From contig JAFXVZ010000026.1 of the NCBI GenBank assembly GCA_017534535.1, positions 1 through 39,608 of the forward strand: a DNA stretch of 39,608 nucleotides, read 5' to 3'. Shown here in pieces: positions 25,257 to 34,024 of the stretch. Below the pieces are notes generated by a model that saw only the letters and a program-made list of their open reading frames with translations, did no database searches and was not told the DNA's origin. Each line of letters starts with the position of its first letter. The first letter of the stretch is position 1. The position numbers and the translations under genes are program-made. This DNA comes from Bacteroidaceae bacterium. GTDB taxonomy: Bacteria > Bacteroidota > Bacteroidia > Bacteroidales > Bacteroidaceae.

Positions 25257-26936
25257 TTAATAATGGAACATTTTAACTTTCAGCGCATTCACCTTATCAT
25301 ACGTTGCAAACACATTGCGCTCGTCACCATTCAGCAAACGTCCCGGGATGAACTTACCATCCTCAAAACGCCCTTCCCAAATACTGTCATACCCACAGAA
25401 CTTGCTCTTCACGCTGTCCTTCAACTTGAAATCGGCATTGAAGCCATAGCCCACCACATAGAACTCATCGGCACTGGTCTGCACAATCAGGGCACCACCC
25501 TGCTCTATCTGTTTCTTTTCTCCCTCAGCCTGGAAACCACCACCAGCAGGCGCCATCAAGGCACCAATGTCAAAACTCTTTCGAGGCGTGAAAGTCAGAA
25601 CATAGTTGCCCATCTCCACCGTATCCGTCTCACGACCTGTATAGAGATAGATGCCACGCATCTTGTCGGAGCCCAGATTATCGGTAATCAAACTACCCAT
25701 CTGCTGCATCTGGTCGTAACTCTCAGCCAACAAACGATGTTGCTTCTCCAGCTGAGGCGTCAGCTCGCTATCCTCATAGTCGATGCCAAAGGGCGAGAAA
25801 GCAATCGCATCGTGTTCACCTATTATATATAAACCACGGGCACCTATCAGCGTACTCTCAGGAATCAAGATAGGGTTGCCTTTCCAAGAGAAAGCCTGAC
25901 CAATCCAGTCGAGCTGTTGCATATAGCTGTTGGGAGTCAAGATGTCAATGCTGGGAGCTGATGCCTTGTAAATGTCGAAGAACTCAGGAATCGAACAGCC
26001 ATTGCCCAAGCTATTGCCCCGGGTATTCATACCAAACACACTGGCGTTGATGAACACAGGCAGAGGATAGACCTCCTTGCCTGCCTTCGCCATCTGCTCT
26101 AAATAATTGGCATAGCCGTATGCCGTAAACAGATGTTCTGTCATATTGCGGATGGGGTTCTCAGCCTGGTTGTTCACCTCACTCTTGCCGAAGAGCTCCT
26201 CCCAGTTACCCACAGTCTTGTTGCCATACTTTGCCCACACTTGCTCCAAGTCGGGTTGCAAGTTACCCTTATTGGCTTTCAGATAATCCACAATCTGCTG
26301 AGGCACCTGAGCCTTCCATGCCTTGTTGGCATCCGCACTGAAATCGCGAGGCGTGCCCCTCAACCCAGGCTCGTTCTGCAGTTGGATCATCACCACCGTA
26401 TGGTCTTTGTCAGTATCCTTAATATGTTGCAGGAAAGCTTTGTAGGCTTTGGTATCAGCCTTCAGGATTTCTGATCCATACACAGAAATATGTTCCATCT
26501 CCTTGCCTTTATCATCCACCGCATGAGGATATTTCTTTGGGTTGGTCTTCACCCAAGTGGGCGCGTATGTCATCATCGGGTTCTTGAAAGCGCCAAACCA
26601 CAGGAAGGCTATCTTCATGTTGTGCTTGCGAGCCTCAGCCAGGATGCCATCCACCAGCGTGAAGTCATATTGACCCTCCACAGGCTCCACCAATTCCCAA
26701 CTTGCGGTGGCAATCACCGAGTTGAGATGCATAGCCTGCAATTTGTCCCACACTTTGTGTTCCTGCATATAGCTCAGCGACGAAGCCGTTGAGTTATGCA
26801 ACTCACCACAATACATCACGAATGGCTTGCCATCCACCATCAGGCAAGTACTGCTTCCCACCTTCTGCAGGGCAGGAATTTGTGCCGATGCAGCCATTGC
26901 CAGCATCAACAACCCTGTAAAAAATGCTTTTCTCAT
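25257..26936 (-). CDS. Secreted DUF5597-type beta-galactosidase (GH35-like)
   Basis: Predicted exo-beta-galactosidase of the GH35-like clan GH-A with a DUF5597 C-terminal domain. The 559-aa protein has a signal peptide (about 1-18, ending AASAQ), a TIM barrel with WELVEPVEGQYDF and GAFKNPMMTYAPTWV, acid/base E189 in IQLQNEPG and the probable nucleophile E360 in ILIPES. The C-terminal 150 residues (from about 400) are beta-rich, matching DUF5597. The substrate may be a pectic or host galactoside (inference). It is the upstream partner of the GH78-like gene, 103 nt apart, suggesting a small glycan-degradation operon. Confidence 0.85.
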   Translation of the reverse strand: MRKAFFTGLLMLAMAASAQIPALQKVGSSTCLMVDGKPFVMYCGELHNSTASSLSYMQEHKVWDKLQAMHLNSVIATASWELVEPVEGQYDFTLVDGILAEARKHNMKIAFLWFGAFKNPMMTYAPTWVKTNPKKYPHAVDDKGKEMEHISVYGSEILKADTKAYKAFLQHIKDTDKDHTVVMIQLQNEPGLRGTPRDFSADANKAWKAQVPQQIVDYLKANKGNLQPDLEQVWAKYGNKTVGNWEELFGKSEVNNQAENPIRNMTEHLFTAYGYANYLEQMAKAGKEVYPLPVFINASVFGMNTRGNSLGNGCSIPEFFDIYKASAPSIDILTPNSYMQQLDWIGQAFSWKGNPILIPESTLIGARGLYIIGEHDAIAFSPFGIDYEDSELTPQLEKQHRLLAESYDQMQQMGSLITDNLGSDKMRGIYLYTGRETDTVEMGNYVLTFTPRKSFDIGALMAPAGGGFQAEGEKKQIEQGGALIVQTSADEFYVVGYGFNADFKLKDSVKSKFCGYDSIWEGRFEDGKFIPGRLLNGDERNVFATYDKVNALKVKMFHY

Positions 26937-26958
26937 AGTCGATTTTATTTATTTTGCG

Positions 26959-26966
26959 CAAAGATA
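26959..26966 (-). promoter_or_regulatory. Promoter -7 box of the glycosidase operon
   Basis: TATCTTTG on the minus strand, 22 nt before the DUF5597 ATG. No comparable element precedes the GH78-like gene. Confidence 0.6.
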
Positions 26967-27084
26967 GTAAAAATTTGGGGCATTCTCTAAATTTTTAAGC
27001 CTTGATGCAGGGTTTTTCTAATTTTATTTGTAACTTTACGGCGATTGTACACCAATGTGTGATAATAATAAAAATTGAAATACC

Positions 27085-27726
27085 ATGACAAGAGACGAAC
27101 AATTTGTGATTACCATTAACCGCGAGTTGGGTTCAGGCGGACGCACCGTGGGTAAGAGACTGGCTGAAAGGCTGGATGTTAAGTTTTATGACAAGGCCGT
27201 TCTGAAGGCTTTGAAGGAGAAGTTCCACCTCACTACTGAGGAGATTGAAAAGCTGAAAGGCAAGAAAGAGGGCTGGGCAGAGTTCCAACGCCGTGTAGTT
27301 CCTTTCGCAGAAGTTGAGCCCGATTTTGACGGCTATAAAGAAGCCTCTAACATCATCACCACCGAAGAGGTGTTCAAAGTAGAGACTGAAATCATCAAGG
27401 GCATCACTTCCGGTGAGTCATGTGTCATCCTGGGTCGTAGTGCATTCTATGTACTGAAGGACCATCCTAACCACCTGAGCGTACTTATTCAGGCTCCGAT
27501 GGAACAGCGTATCGAACGTATTATGAGTCGTCAGAAACTGAGTCGTGAAGATGCCATCGATGCTATCAAGAAGGTAGATGAACGTCGTGAAACTTATGTG
27601 AAGACATTCTGCAAAACTTCTCGCTATGACACCCGTAACTACGACCTGGTGATTTCTATGGAACACCTCAAGGAAGAAGATGCCGTAGATATCATCATGG
27701 ACTATGTTTACAGACAGTCGAAATAA
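27085..27726 (+). CDS. Cytidylate kinase-like family protein
   Basis: P-loop nucleoside-monophosphate kinase-like protein, 213 aa, cytoplasmic. The Walker A-like loop is INRELGSGGRTVGKRLAERL near residue 11. RSAFYV follows near residue 117 and the LID-type region SRQKLSREDAIDAIKKVDERR near residue 150. The family is common in gut anaerobes, is distinct from the essential Cmk, and its substrate is not established. It has no neighbours in an operon. A weak TAACTTTA box at 27031-27038 may be its promoter, and a good terminator follows. Confidence 0.85.
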   Translation: MTRDEQFVITINRELGSGGRTVGKRLAERLDVKFYDKAVLKALKEKFHLTTEEIEKLKGKKEGWAEFQRRVVPFAEVEPDFDGYKEASNIITTEEVFKVETEIIKGITSGESCVILGRSAFYVLKDHPNHLSVLIQAPMEQRIERIMSRQKLSREDAIDAIKKVDERRETYVKTFCKTSRYDTRNYDLVISMEHLKEEDAVDIIMDYVYRQSK

Positions 27727-27752
27727 GGGTTAAGAAAAAAACAGCAAAAAGG

Positions 27753-27780
27753 GAGACGTCTCTGCGAGGCGTCTCTTTTT
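27753..27780 (+). terminator. Terminator after the cytidylate kinase-like gene
   Basis: Stem GAGACGTCTC/GAGGCGTCTC (one wobble) around a 3-nt loop, then five T. Confidence 0.85.
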
Positions 27781-27815
27781 AAGAGTGTATATATCAATCT
27801 AAAATAAACGAAGTT

Positions 27816-28952
27816 ATGAAGAAAATTCTTTTATTCGTATTTGCTGCCATGATGGCAGTAGGTGCAAGTGCACAGGAGTTGGCTAATTTCAGCCGCAATG
27901 CACAGCAGATCGTATCACCTGAGATTAAGGGTGATTCAGTGACCTTCCGTTTGAGTGCCAACTATGCTACCGTAGTCAACCTCTATGGCAACTGGATGGC
28001 TAATTACTCTGATGTAGTACCTTTGACCAAGGGCAATGACGGCGTTTGGGAAGTCACCATCGTTGCTCCCGAACCAGAGATTTATACCTACAACTTCATC
28101 GTTGACGGTGTAAGCGTGAACGACCCACGCAACTATATGGTACAGCGTGACGGAACCCGTTACCTGAACATGCTGTTGGTGCCAGGCGAGCGTTCAGCTA
28201 ACTACAACGAGACATTGGCCCATCGTGGCACAGTAAGTTACCGTTGGTATGACAGCAACATCCTCGGCATCAATCGTCGTGTCACTGTCTATACCCCTTA
28301 CGGCTATGAGAATAGCAAGAAGAGCTATCCAGTGCTTTACCTGCTGCATGGTGCAGGTGGCGACGAGGAAGCTTGGTCAAGCATGGGCCGTACCGCTCAG
28401 ATCATGGACAACCTGATTGAGCAGGGCAAGGCTGTTCCTATGATTGTGGTAATGCCTAACGGCAACCCTGGTCAGCAGGCAGCTTCAACCATGGGCTTGC
28501 CAGTGAAGAACCTTGACTATCGTGCTCCTGAGAATGCCAATATCTATGTAAGAAGTTTGGTGGAAGAGCTCGTTCCATTCATCGAGAAAGAATACCGTGC
28601 AATACCTAAAAAGGCCTCACGCGCCATCGCAGGTTTGTCAATGGGTGGTGGCCACACCTTCGCTGCTACTACCTTGTATCCTGACAAGTTCGACTATATC
28701 TGCCCACTGAGTGCAGGTACTCGTGAGAGCGACACACTGGATCAGCAACTGCAAGGCATCAAGAAGGCAGGCTACAAGCTCTACTGGATTGGTTGCGGTA
28801 CCGCTGACTTCGCATATCCAAACAACCAGGTACTCGACAAGGCGCTGACCCGCAACGGCATGCCTCACACCTTCTTCGAGAGCACCGGCGGTCATGAGTG
28901 GAAGAACTGGCGTCTGTACCTCAACACCTTTGCTCCATTGCTGTTCAAATAA
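27816..28952 (+). CDS. Secreted CE1-type esterase with N-terminal E-set domain, copy 1
   Basis: Predicted carbohydrate esterase (feruloyl or acetyl esterase type) acting on plant polysaccharides in the periplasm or outside. The 378 aa comprise a signal peptide (about 1-19, ending GASAQ), a CBM48/E-set-like sandwich (about 30-125, LYGNWMANYSDVVPL and WEVTIVAPEPEIYTYNF), and an alpha/beta hydrolase (about 135-378). Catalytic residues: S275 in GLSMGGG, the aspartate in GCGTADFAY, and H360 in GGHEW. A near-identical paralogue follows 30 nt downstream. Both share the leader AATAAACGAAGTTATGAAGA, so the pair arose by tandem duplication. Confidence 0.87.
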   Translation: MKKILLFVFAAMMAVGASAQELANFSRNAQQIVSPEIKGDSVTFRLSANYATVVNLYGNWMANYSDVVPLTKGNDGVWEVTIVAPEPEIYTYNFIVDGVSVNDPRNYMVQRDGTRYLNMLLVPGERSANYNETLAHRGTVSYRWYDSNILGINRRVTVYTPYGYENSKKSYPVLYLLHGAGGDEEAWSSMGRTAQIMDNLIEQGKAVPMIVVMPNGNPGQQAASTMGLPVKNLDYRAPENANIYVRSLVEELVPFIEKEYRAIPKKASRAIAGLSMGGGHTFAATTLYPDKFDYICPLSAGTRESDTLDQQLQGIKKAGYKLYWIGCGTADFAYPNNQVLDKALTRNGMPHTFFESTGGHEWKNWRLYLNTFAPLLFK

Positions 28953-28982
28953 AAACTAATCAACCATATAATAAACGAAGTT

Positions 28983-30113
28983 ATGAAGAAAATTGTATTA
29001 TTGGCATTTGCTGCCATGCTGGCAGTAGGTGCAAGTGCACAGGAATTGGCTAATTTCGGCCGTGGTCAGCAAATCGTCTCTCCTGAAGTGAAAGGAGATT
29101 CAGTAACCTTCCGTCTGAATGCCAACTATGCCACCGTGGTGAACCTCTATGGCAACTGGATGGCAAACTACACCGATGTAGTTCCTTTGAAGAAGGGTAC
29201 TAACGGCATTTGGGAAGTGACCATCGCTGCCCCGGAACCCGAGATTTATACTTACAATTTCATCGTTGATGGTGTAAATGTAAACGACCCTGTGAACTTC
29301 ATGGTACAGCGTGACGGTACCCGTTACCTGAATATGCTGTTTGTCCCAGGCGAGCGCTCTGCCAACTATAACGAAGCTGCTCATCGTGGTACCGTAAGCT
29401 ACCGTTGGTACGACAGTAGCCTGCTTGGCAGCAACCGTCGTATGACTGTCTATACCCCTTACGGCTATGAGAACAGCAAGAAGAGCTATCCAGTGCTCTA
29501 CCTGTTGCATGGTGGTGGTGGCGACGAGGAAGCTTGGTCAAGCATGGGCCGTGCTGCTCAGATTCTGGACAACCTGATTGAGCAGGGCAAGGCCGTTCCT
29601 ATGATTGTGGTCATGCCTAACGGTAACCCTGGTCAGCAGGCAGCTTCAACAATGGGCTTGCCAGTGAAGCAGATTGACACGCGTGCTCCTGAAAATGCCA
29701 ACCTCTTCGTAAAGAGTTTGGTAACCGAGATTATTCCTTTCATCGAGAAAGAATACCGTGCTATTCCTAAAAAGTCAGCACGTGCCATCTCTGGCTTGAG
29801 CATGGGTGGTGGTCACACCTTCGCTGCCACTACACTCTATCCTGACGTATTCGACTACATCCTGCCAACCAGTGCAGGTGCTCGTGAGAGCGATCAGTTG
29901 GATGCTCAGCTGCAGGGCATCAAGAAGGCTGGCTACAAGCTCTACTGGATTGGTTGCGGTACCTCTGATTTCGCTTATCAAGGCAACGAGGTGCTCGACA
30001 AGGCATTAACCCGTAATGGCATGCCTCACACCTTCTTCCAGAGCTCTGGCGGTCATGAGTGGAAGAACTGGCGTCTGTACTTGAACACCTCTGCTCAGTT
30101 GCTGTTCAAGTAA
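28983..30113 (+). CDS. Secreted CE1-type esterase with N-terminal E-set domain, copy 2
   Basis: Tandem paralogue of the preceding esterase, 376 aa, same architecture: signal peptide, E-set domain, esterase domain with the GLSMGGG nucleophile, GCGTSDFAY and GGHEW. Most differences are single substitutions (for example SNILGINRRVTV to SSLLGSNRRMTV, and NTFAP to NTSAQ near the end). Two single-residue deletions shorten the N-terminal part. The genes are probably co-transcribed; the terminator at 30136-30170 ends the pair. Whether the copies differ in substrate cannot be seen. Confidence 0.87.
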   Translation: MKKIVLLAFAAMLAVGASAQELANFGRGQQIVSPEVKGDSVTFRLNANYATVVNLYGNWMANYTDVVPLKKGTNGIWEVTIAAPEPEIYTYNFIVDGVNVNDPVNFMVQRDGTRYLNMLFVPGERSANYNEAAHRGTVSYRWYDSSLLGSNRRMTVYTPYGYENSKKSYPVLYLLHGGGGDEEAWSSMGRAAQILDNLIEQGKAVPMIVVMPNGNPGQQAASTMGLPVKQIDTRAPENANLFVKSLVTEIIPFIEKEYRAIPKKSARAISGLSMGGGHTFAATTLYPDVFDYILPTSAGARESDQLDAQLQGIKKAGYKLYWIGCGTSDFAYQGNEVLDKALTRNGMPHTFFQSSGGHEWKNWRLYLNTSAQLLFK

Positions 30114-30135
30114 GAGACAAAAACCTTTATGAAAA

Positions 30136-30170
30136 AACAAGAGGTGGGGATTCGTCCTCACCTCTTTGTT
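30136..30170 (+). terminator. Terminator after the esterase pair
   Basis: Twelve-bp stem AAGAGGTGGGGA/TCCTCACCTCTT (one wobble) around TTCG, followed by TGTTT. It may also act on the minus-strand operon ending at 30180. Confidence 0.8.
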
Positions 30171-30177
30171 TATGTCT

Positions 30178-30192
30178 GTTCATTGTTCATTG
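30178..30192. repeat. Heptanucleotide repeat TTCATTG, two units
   Basis: GTTCATTGTTCATTG overlaps the stop codon of the M15 gene; same family as 25241-25256. Confidence 0.65.
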
Positions 30193-30689
30193 AAGAAAAG
30201 AATTTTCTTCCGATTGTCATTAGGGCGAACCGCAAAGTGAAGCCAATAGACACTTTTGCGACGCTCCAAGATCAGTTCATCGAAATCACGATGGTTTTGG
30301 TCTGACATATCCAGCAAGATGACCATATACCTCAGTGCCTGTTCAATGCCAGCACAGCGGATATCCACGGCACAGCCCCTCATGTGATTCGATGTAGGAC
30401 TGGGGTTCAGCCCAGCCCTTTTCATAGCCTCATAAACTTGATAGGAACGAAATCCTTGATTGATTATAATACCTTCCACGTTTTCAGAAGTATCATAATC
30501 CTCATGAGGTTCAAGCACATACAAAGTGTTGTAGGTAAACCGCAATTCCTCCAACCAGAATTCGCAGATGCCCACCAAGTTCTCCACTGCTTCCAGTGGT
30601 GGCTCATTACCATCTGGAGTTTTGTAACTCGTCTTAATCAACTCTCCGAGCGTGAAGTGCTCGGAGAGGTTCTGATGCTTATCTACCAT
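30180..30689 (-). CDS. M15 family zinc peptidase (phage-lysin-like)
   Basis: Peptidase_M15-type domain predicted to cleave peptidoglycan cross-links. From the ATG at 30689 the protein is 169 aa (MVDKHQNLSEHFTLGEL). The opening segment EHFTLGELIKTS and the zinc ligands H and D in SNHMRGCAVDIRC, with the second histidine in WLHFAVR, support the assignment. No signal peptide is visible, as in lysins exported by other means. It ends a phage-like operon after the primase-helicase gene, 39 nt away. The stop codon is inside a TTCATTG repeat. A TTG start two codons upstream is less likely. Confidence 0.85.
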   Translation of the reverse strand: MVDKHQNLSEHFTLGELIKTSYKTPDGNEPPLEAVENLVGICEFWLEELRFTYNTLYVLEPHEDYDTSENVEGIIINQGFRSYQVYEAMKRAGLNPSPTSNHMRGCAVDIRCAGIEQALRYMVILLDMSDQNHRDFDELILERRKSVYWLHFAVRPNDNRKKILFFNEQ

Positions 30690-30696
30690 AATCAAA

Positions 30697-30727
30697 ATGT
30701 GATGTGTGATGTTGTGATGTTGTGATG
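30697..30727. repeat. TGTGATG simple repeat, left copy
   Basis: Four units of GTGATGT(T) between the primase-helicase stop and the M15 start. The reverse-complement array lies at 39511-39544. Confidence 0.8.
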
Positions 30728-30728
30728 C

Positions 30729-33113
30729 TTAGCTAATCATGATTTTATCGGTTTTGACAAAGGAAGCACAAGAATGTCCGTTCACATTGACATCATCTGC
30801 TTTCTTCACTAATCCATCTTTAATCAACCTGTTTATTCGCATACGTGCAGCATTGATTAATTTGAGATCAAAGCAACGCATCACATCTTGATAAGTAAAT
30901 TCTTCAGGCAGTCGTTTGAAGCCATCCTTTGTTTTCTGATGATGCTGATGTTTCATGGAAGCCTCCTTCAACTTATTGTCGAAGTACATCTCCGCCATCG
31001 CGCCAAAATAATGCTTCTGACAAGCATACTGCATATTTACAAACAACTCCGCTAATTGCCAGTCTATATCATCCGTCTTGAACTCGCCACACCAGAACTC
31101 ACCATCCTGATGCAGTTCGTTCCAATGACGCATCACGATGAAGGGAGCTGAGAAGTTCAGGCCATGATAAGCACATCGCTTCAGGAGCATTTCATCGGCT
31201 TCCGAGTCATTCTCCTGGGCATCCGCCATTCGGCGGGCAGTCCAATCGTACAACTCCCTCACCAGCTTCCCGAAGGGCAGTTCCCCCTTCGTCCTGTCAA
31301 GCTTGAAAGCCCACTCTGTCAGTCGGTTGTCACTCTCATAGTCTATGGTACTTTCAAATTCTATCATCTCGAATCTGGTAGAAGGCAATGGAATACAGGT
31401 GAGGCGTGTGGCCAAGCCAGAGCCGAAATTGCTTTCATTCACTTTCTTCTTCAGGGCGATGGGCGTACCCGTGTAGATGAAATTCCATGTCACACGGAAC
31501 TTTTGCATCACACTGTCCACATTCGAGTATGCCTGACCGTCCTCTTCGTTGTGGAAGGCCTTCAATTCCATGCTCATCTTGTCAATCCACGAGCCACCCT
31601 TCTGAACACTCAGCGTATTGTCCAACTCAGTGTCGAAAGTCAGCATATGGAGTTGCATCTCAACGCCATCCACCGTCTCGGTGGCATTCACCATGTCCTG
31701 AATGAACTGGGCATTGGATGTTCGGGCTGGATGGATGCGTACAACCACCTTCGGTTTCTTGGGTTTCTCCTTGTTGGCGCCCTTGGTCCTCATCATTTCA
31801 CGATAGGCATTGATGGCATCTATGCCTATTTTGTCCGATGCGAACAGGGGAGCCATGAGCAAATTGTAAAGCCTGGTGGCGAACGACTTGCCTGATGCAG
31901 GGTCACCGATAATCATAGCCGAGCCATTGAGTCGCCTCAGTTCCTCAGGCCTGTGATAGAAACGATAGGTGCATCGGGTCATTAAGGTCATCAGCAGCAA
32001 GCCACCCACAACCAGTGCAGCAGGGTATTGGTTTTTCTTCAAACCCTTGCACACGTCTTTCAAGGCAGGAAAATGCTCGGACATTTTCTCAATTTGCTCA
32101 CCCCAGTACCACAACAACTCATTGATTTCATCGTCATCACGTTGACCGTTGACCGTTGACGGTTGATCGTTATTCGTGGCAATGTTGATGATTTCCTGCA
32201 TCTTCTTTGATATTCCCTTAGGTTGCTCTTTGCAAGCTGAATCCACAATGTTTAGCAACTCCTGCTCATCCAAGCCCAACCTTGGCATAATCTCCAGCAG
32301 CAATTGCCTGTTGTTGTCACAGATAGCCCGTAGGTTCACAGCCAAATTGTATAGCTTTACATTACGCTCACCCTCATGAGGAAGGCCACCGTTACGTTTC
32401 CACCATTCTTCAATGATGGTAGAGTAAGAAACACCTTTAAAGGAACGTTGGACGTTGACCGTTGACGGTTGACCGTTGACGGTCAATGGTAAATGGTCAA
32501 TAGTCGGGTTGCTATGGCCATTCCGATACTGACCATCATACTTCTTAGCAAACGCATCATTGTGATAGGTGAAGAGTTCCTTGTCCAAGTACAGAATATC
32601 TTCTTCCTTGCAGACGAAGCTCATGCGTGAAGCATCCTTGCAGCTCTCATCTACCTGCACCCCTAACAACTCAGCCATCTTGTGCTGATTGTCAATCAGG
32701 TTGCCCCAAAGCACATTAGCTTTGAACACAATCTTCAGGCCCTTGCCGGAAGGCGTTACATACACCAATAGAATACATGAACGTAAGTCATTGTCAATGG
32801 CCAGACGTCCATTGTCAATTTGAGCCCAAAGTTCTTTGGGCGAATCAACATGGTCGATGTCCATCACCACCAAGCCCGTCAGCCTTGTGGCTGATTGTTT
32901 CCTCCAAGCCCCCGAAACACCCTTCTTAGAGGTTGTCTCATCAAACATAGCTTGGAAGATAAAGGCAGGCAGTTTTCGTTTCAGTTTGGCATCGCCCGAC
33001 TGACGGAACTCGTCAATCAGGGCGTTGCTCTTTTTGTCTCTCACCAGCTGATAGAACACTTGTTCATCCACCGGCTGAGTCGGGTTAAAAAAATTCTTTT
33101 GGTAACTGAACAT
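30729..33113 (-). CDS. BT4734/VirE N-terminal primase-like plus DUF3987 helicase-like protein
   Basis: Large replication-type protein of mobile elements, 794 aa. Residues about 50-190 match the BT4734-like (VirE_N) domain with TGLVVMDIDHVD, a primase-like acidic motif. Residues about 340-690 form a DUF3987 P-loop domain with Walker A GDPASGKSF near residue 400. Three segments contain heptanucleotide-repeat peptides: IDNGRLAIDNDL (about 97-108), LTVNGQPSTVNVQ (about 207-219) and QPSTVNGQR (about 316-324). The repeats preserve the frame and sit in predicted linkers. The genes around it (Rha, M15) suggest phage or transposon ancestry. Function in replication is inferred from the family. Confidence 0.82.
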   Translation of the reverse strand: MFSYQKNFFNPTQPVDEQVFYQLVRDKKSNALIDEFRQSGDAKLKRKLPAFIFQAMFDETTSKKGVSGAWRKQSATRLTGLVVMDIDHVDSPKELWAQIDNGRLAIDNDLRSCILLVYVTPSGKGLKIVFKANVLWGNLIDNQHKMAELLGVQVDESCKDASRMSFVCKEEDILYLDKELFTYHNDAFAKKYDGQYRNGHSNPTIDHLPLTVNGQPSTVNVQRSFKGVSYSTIIEEWWKRNGGLPHEGERNVKLYNLAVNLRAICDNNRQLLLEIMPRLGLDEQELLNIVDSACKEQPKGISKKMQEIINIATNNDQPSTVNGQRDDDEINELLWYWGEQIEKMSEHFPALKDVCKGLKKNQYPAALVVGGLLLMTLMTRCTYRFYHRPEELRRLNGSAMIIGDPASGKSFATRLYNLLMAPLFASDKIGIDAINAYREMMRTKGANKEKPKKPKVVVRIHPARTSNAQFIQDMVNATETVDGVEMQLHMLTFDTELDNTLSVQKGGSWIDKMSMELKAFHNEEDGQAYSNVDSVMQKFRVTWNFIYTGTPIALKKKVNESNFGSGLATRLTCIPLPSTRFEMIEFESTIDYESDNRLTEWAFKLDRTKGELPFGKLVRELYDWTARRMADAQENDSEADEMLLKRCAYHGLNFSAPFIVMRHWNELHQDGEFWCGEFKTDDIDWQLAELFVNMQYACQKHYFGAMAEMYFDNKLKEASMKHQHHQKTKDGFKRLPEEFTYQDVMRCFDLKLINAARMRINRLIKDGLVKKADDVNVNGHSCASFVKTDKIMIS
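32141..32168. repeat. Heptanucleotide repeat GTTGACN, four units, inside the primase-like gene
   Basis: Units GTTGACC, GTTGACC, GTTGACG, GTTGATC; encodes QPSTVNGQR on the minus strand. Confidence 0.85.
32447..32505. repeat. Heptanucleotide tract that changes orientation, inside the primase-like gene
   Basis: Five GTTGACN-like units (32447-32481) are followed directly by three inverted units GTCAATG, GTAAATG, GTCAATA (32482-32502). The frame is kept and encodes TIDHLPLTVNGQPSTVNVQR. Confidence 0.85.
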
Positions 33114-33118
33114 AAAGA

Positions 33119-33406
33119 TTAAATCAGTTGAATATCGGTTATATAGAAGGCATTCTCATGGCGATCATTGTTTTCGCCCCAAGTACGGTGTTTCCAATAA
33201 CCCTTCACTACGTATAATTGACTTTGGAAATACTCCGTATCTCTGTTCTTAGAGGCAAAGTCTCCAGTCAACTCCCCATACCAGGTGTCACCACCATGTC
33301 TCAATACCAAGCCACGACTCTTGAAAAACTCAGTAGTTGCGTCCTGTTTTTGGTACTGGCGCTCAGCGTATGCGCCCACCGCGACAATAGTCATAATACT
33401 TTCCAT
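33119..33406 (-). CDS. Small protein, possibly OB-fold
   Basis: A 95-aa protein without a recognised family. The C-terminal half, QLYVVKGYWKHRTWGENN, then a gap and FYITDIQLI, resembles the last strands of an SSB-type OB fold. That fits its place 5 nt before the primase-helicase gene, but it is only a resemblance. Mid-protein FFKSRGLVLRHGGDTWYGELTGDF is distinctive and may help a search. Met5 is an alternative start. Part of the operon driven from the region near 35740. Confidence 0.6.
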   Translation of the reverse strand: MESIMTIVAVGAYAERQYQKQDATTEFFKSRGLVLRHGGDTWYGELTGDFASKNRDTEYFQSQLYVVKGYWKHRTWGENNDRHENAFYITDIQLI

Positions 33407-33423
33407 TTTGTAAATGTGTTAGA

Positions 33424-33999
33424 TTAAAGAATGTTTCCCAGTTGGAACCCAGTAGTTGACTCTTCCAGATTATCCAAAATCTCATGGGCACACATCAGCT
33501 TGGCATTTATCCTCACGCCGTTCTTGCGGAAGAAGTTGGCGTAATACTTTGCCCAAACCAATGCCGAATCGGCATCATCGAAGTCATCCAGGCAAAAATA
33601 GCAGACATCATCATTCCTGGCATCCAGACAGGAAACCATGTAATTGCCTTTCAAGCGGGATTCCCTGATGTCCTCTATCTCGAAATTCAAGTCAAGGGTC
33701 TGAGGGATTGCCTTGAACCTCACGCCTAAACGAACCAAATCGTCCAAACGAGAATCCAATGTCTTACCCACCTCGAAAGATGGGTCTTCTATCACATGCC
33801 CCATCATGCTTGCCAAATCCTTCATCTGGATTTCTTCGCCAGCATCGCAAAGGTAATAGTATTCATCACACAGCTTGACCCTGTTATCATTCAGTGTTGT
33901 CAGAATATCATCCTTTGTCAAGTTCCACCATTCACCGCCCAAGTAAGCCACTGCTTGCGGTACACCCCCAAGGCTACTGTAAACTACAATCTTGTCCAT
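33424..33999 (-). CDS. Hypothetical protein of the phage-like operon, 191 aa
   Basis: No family recognised. The protein is soluble and acidic with an LDARNDDVCYFCLDDFDD segment (about residues 125-142) and VWAKYYANFFRKNGVRINAK near 150. It lacks a signal peptide or membrane segment. Gap of 17 nt to the 95-aa gene downstream and 25 nt from the 113-aa gene upstream, so it is translated from the same mRNA. Codon use looks like its neighbours. A helper of the replication protein is possible but unproven. Confidence 0.6.
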   Translation of the reverse strand: MDKIVVYSSLGGVPQAVAYLGGEWWNLTKDDILTTLNDNRVKLCDEYYYLCDAGEEIQMKDLASMMGHVIEDPSFEVGKTLDSRLDDLVRLGVRFKAIPQTLDLNFEIEDIRESRLKGNYMVSCLDARNDDVCYFCLDDFDDADSALVWAKYYANFFRKNGVRINAKLMCAHEILDNLEESTTGFQLGNIL

Positions 34000-34024
34000 C
34001 AGTAAAGATTTAATTGGTTACACA

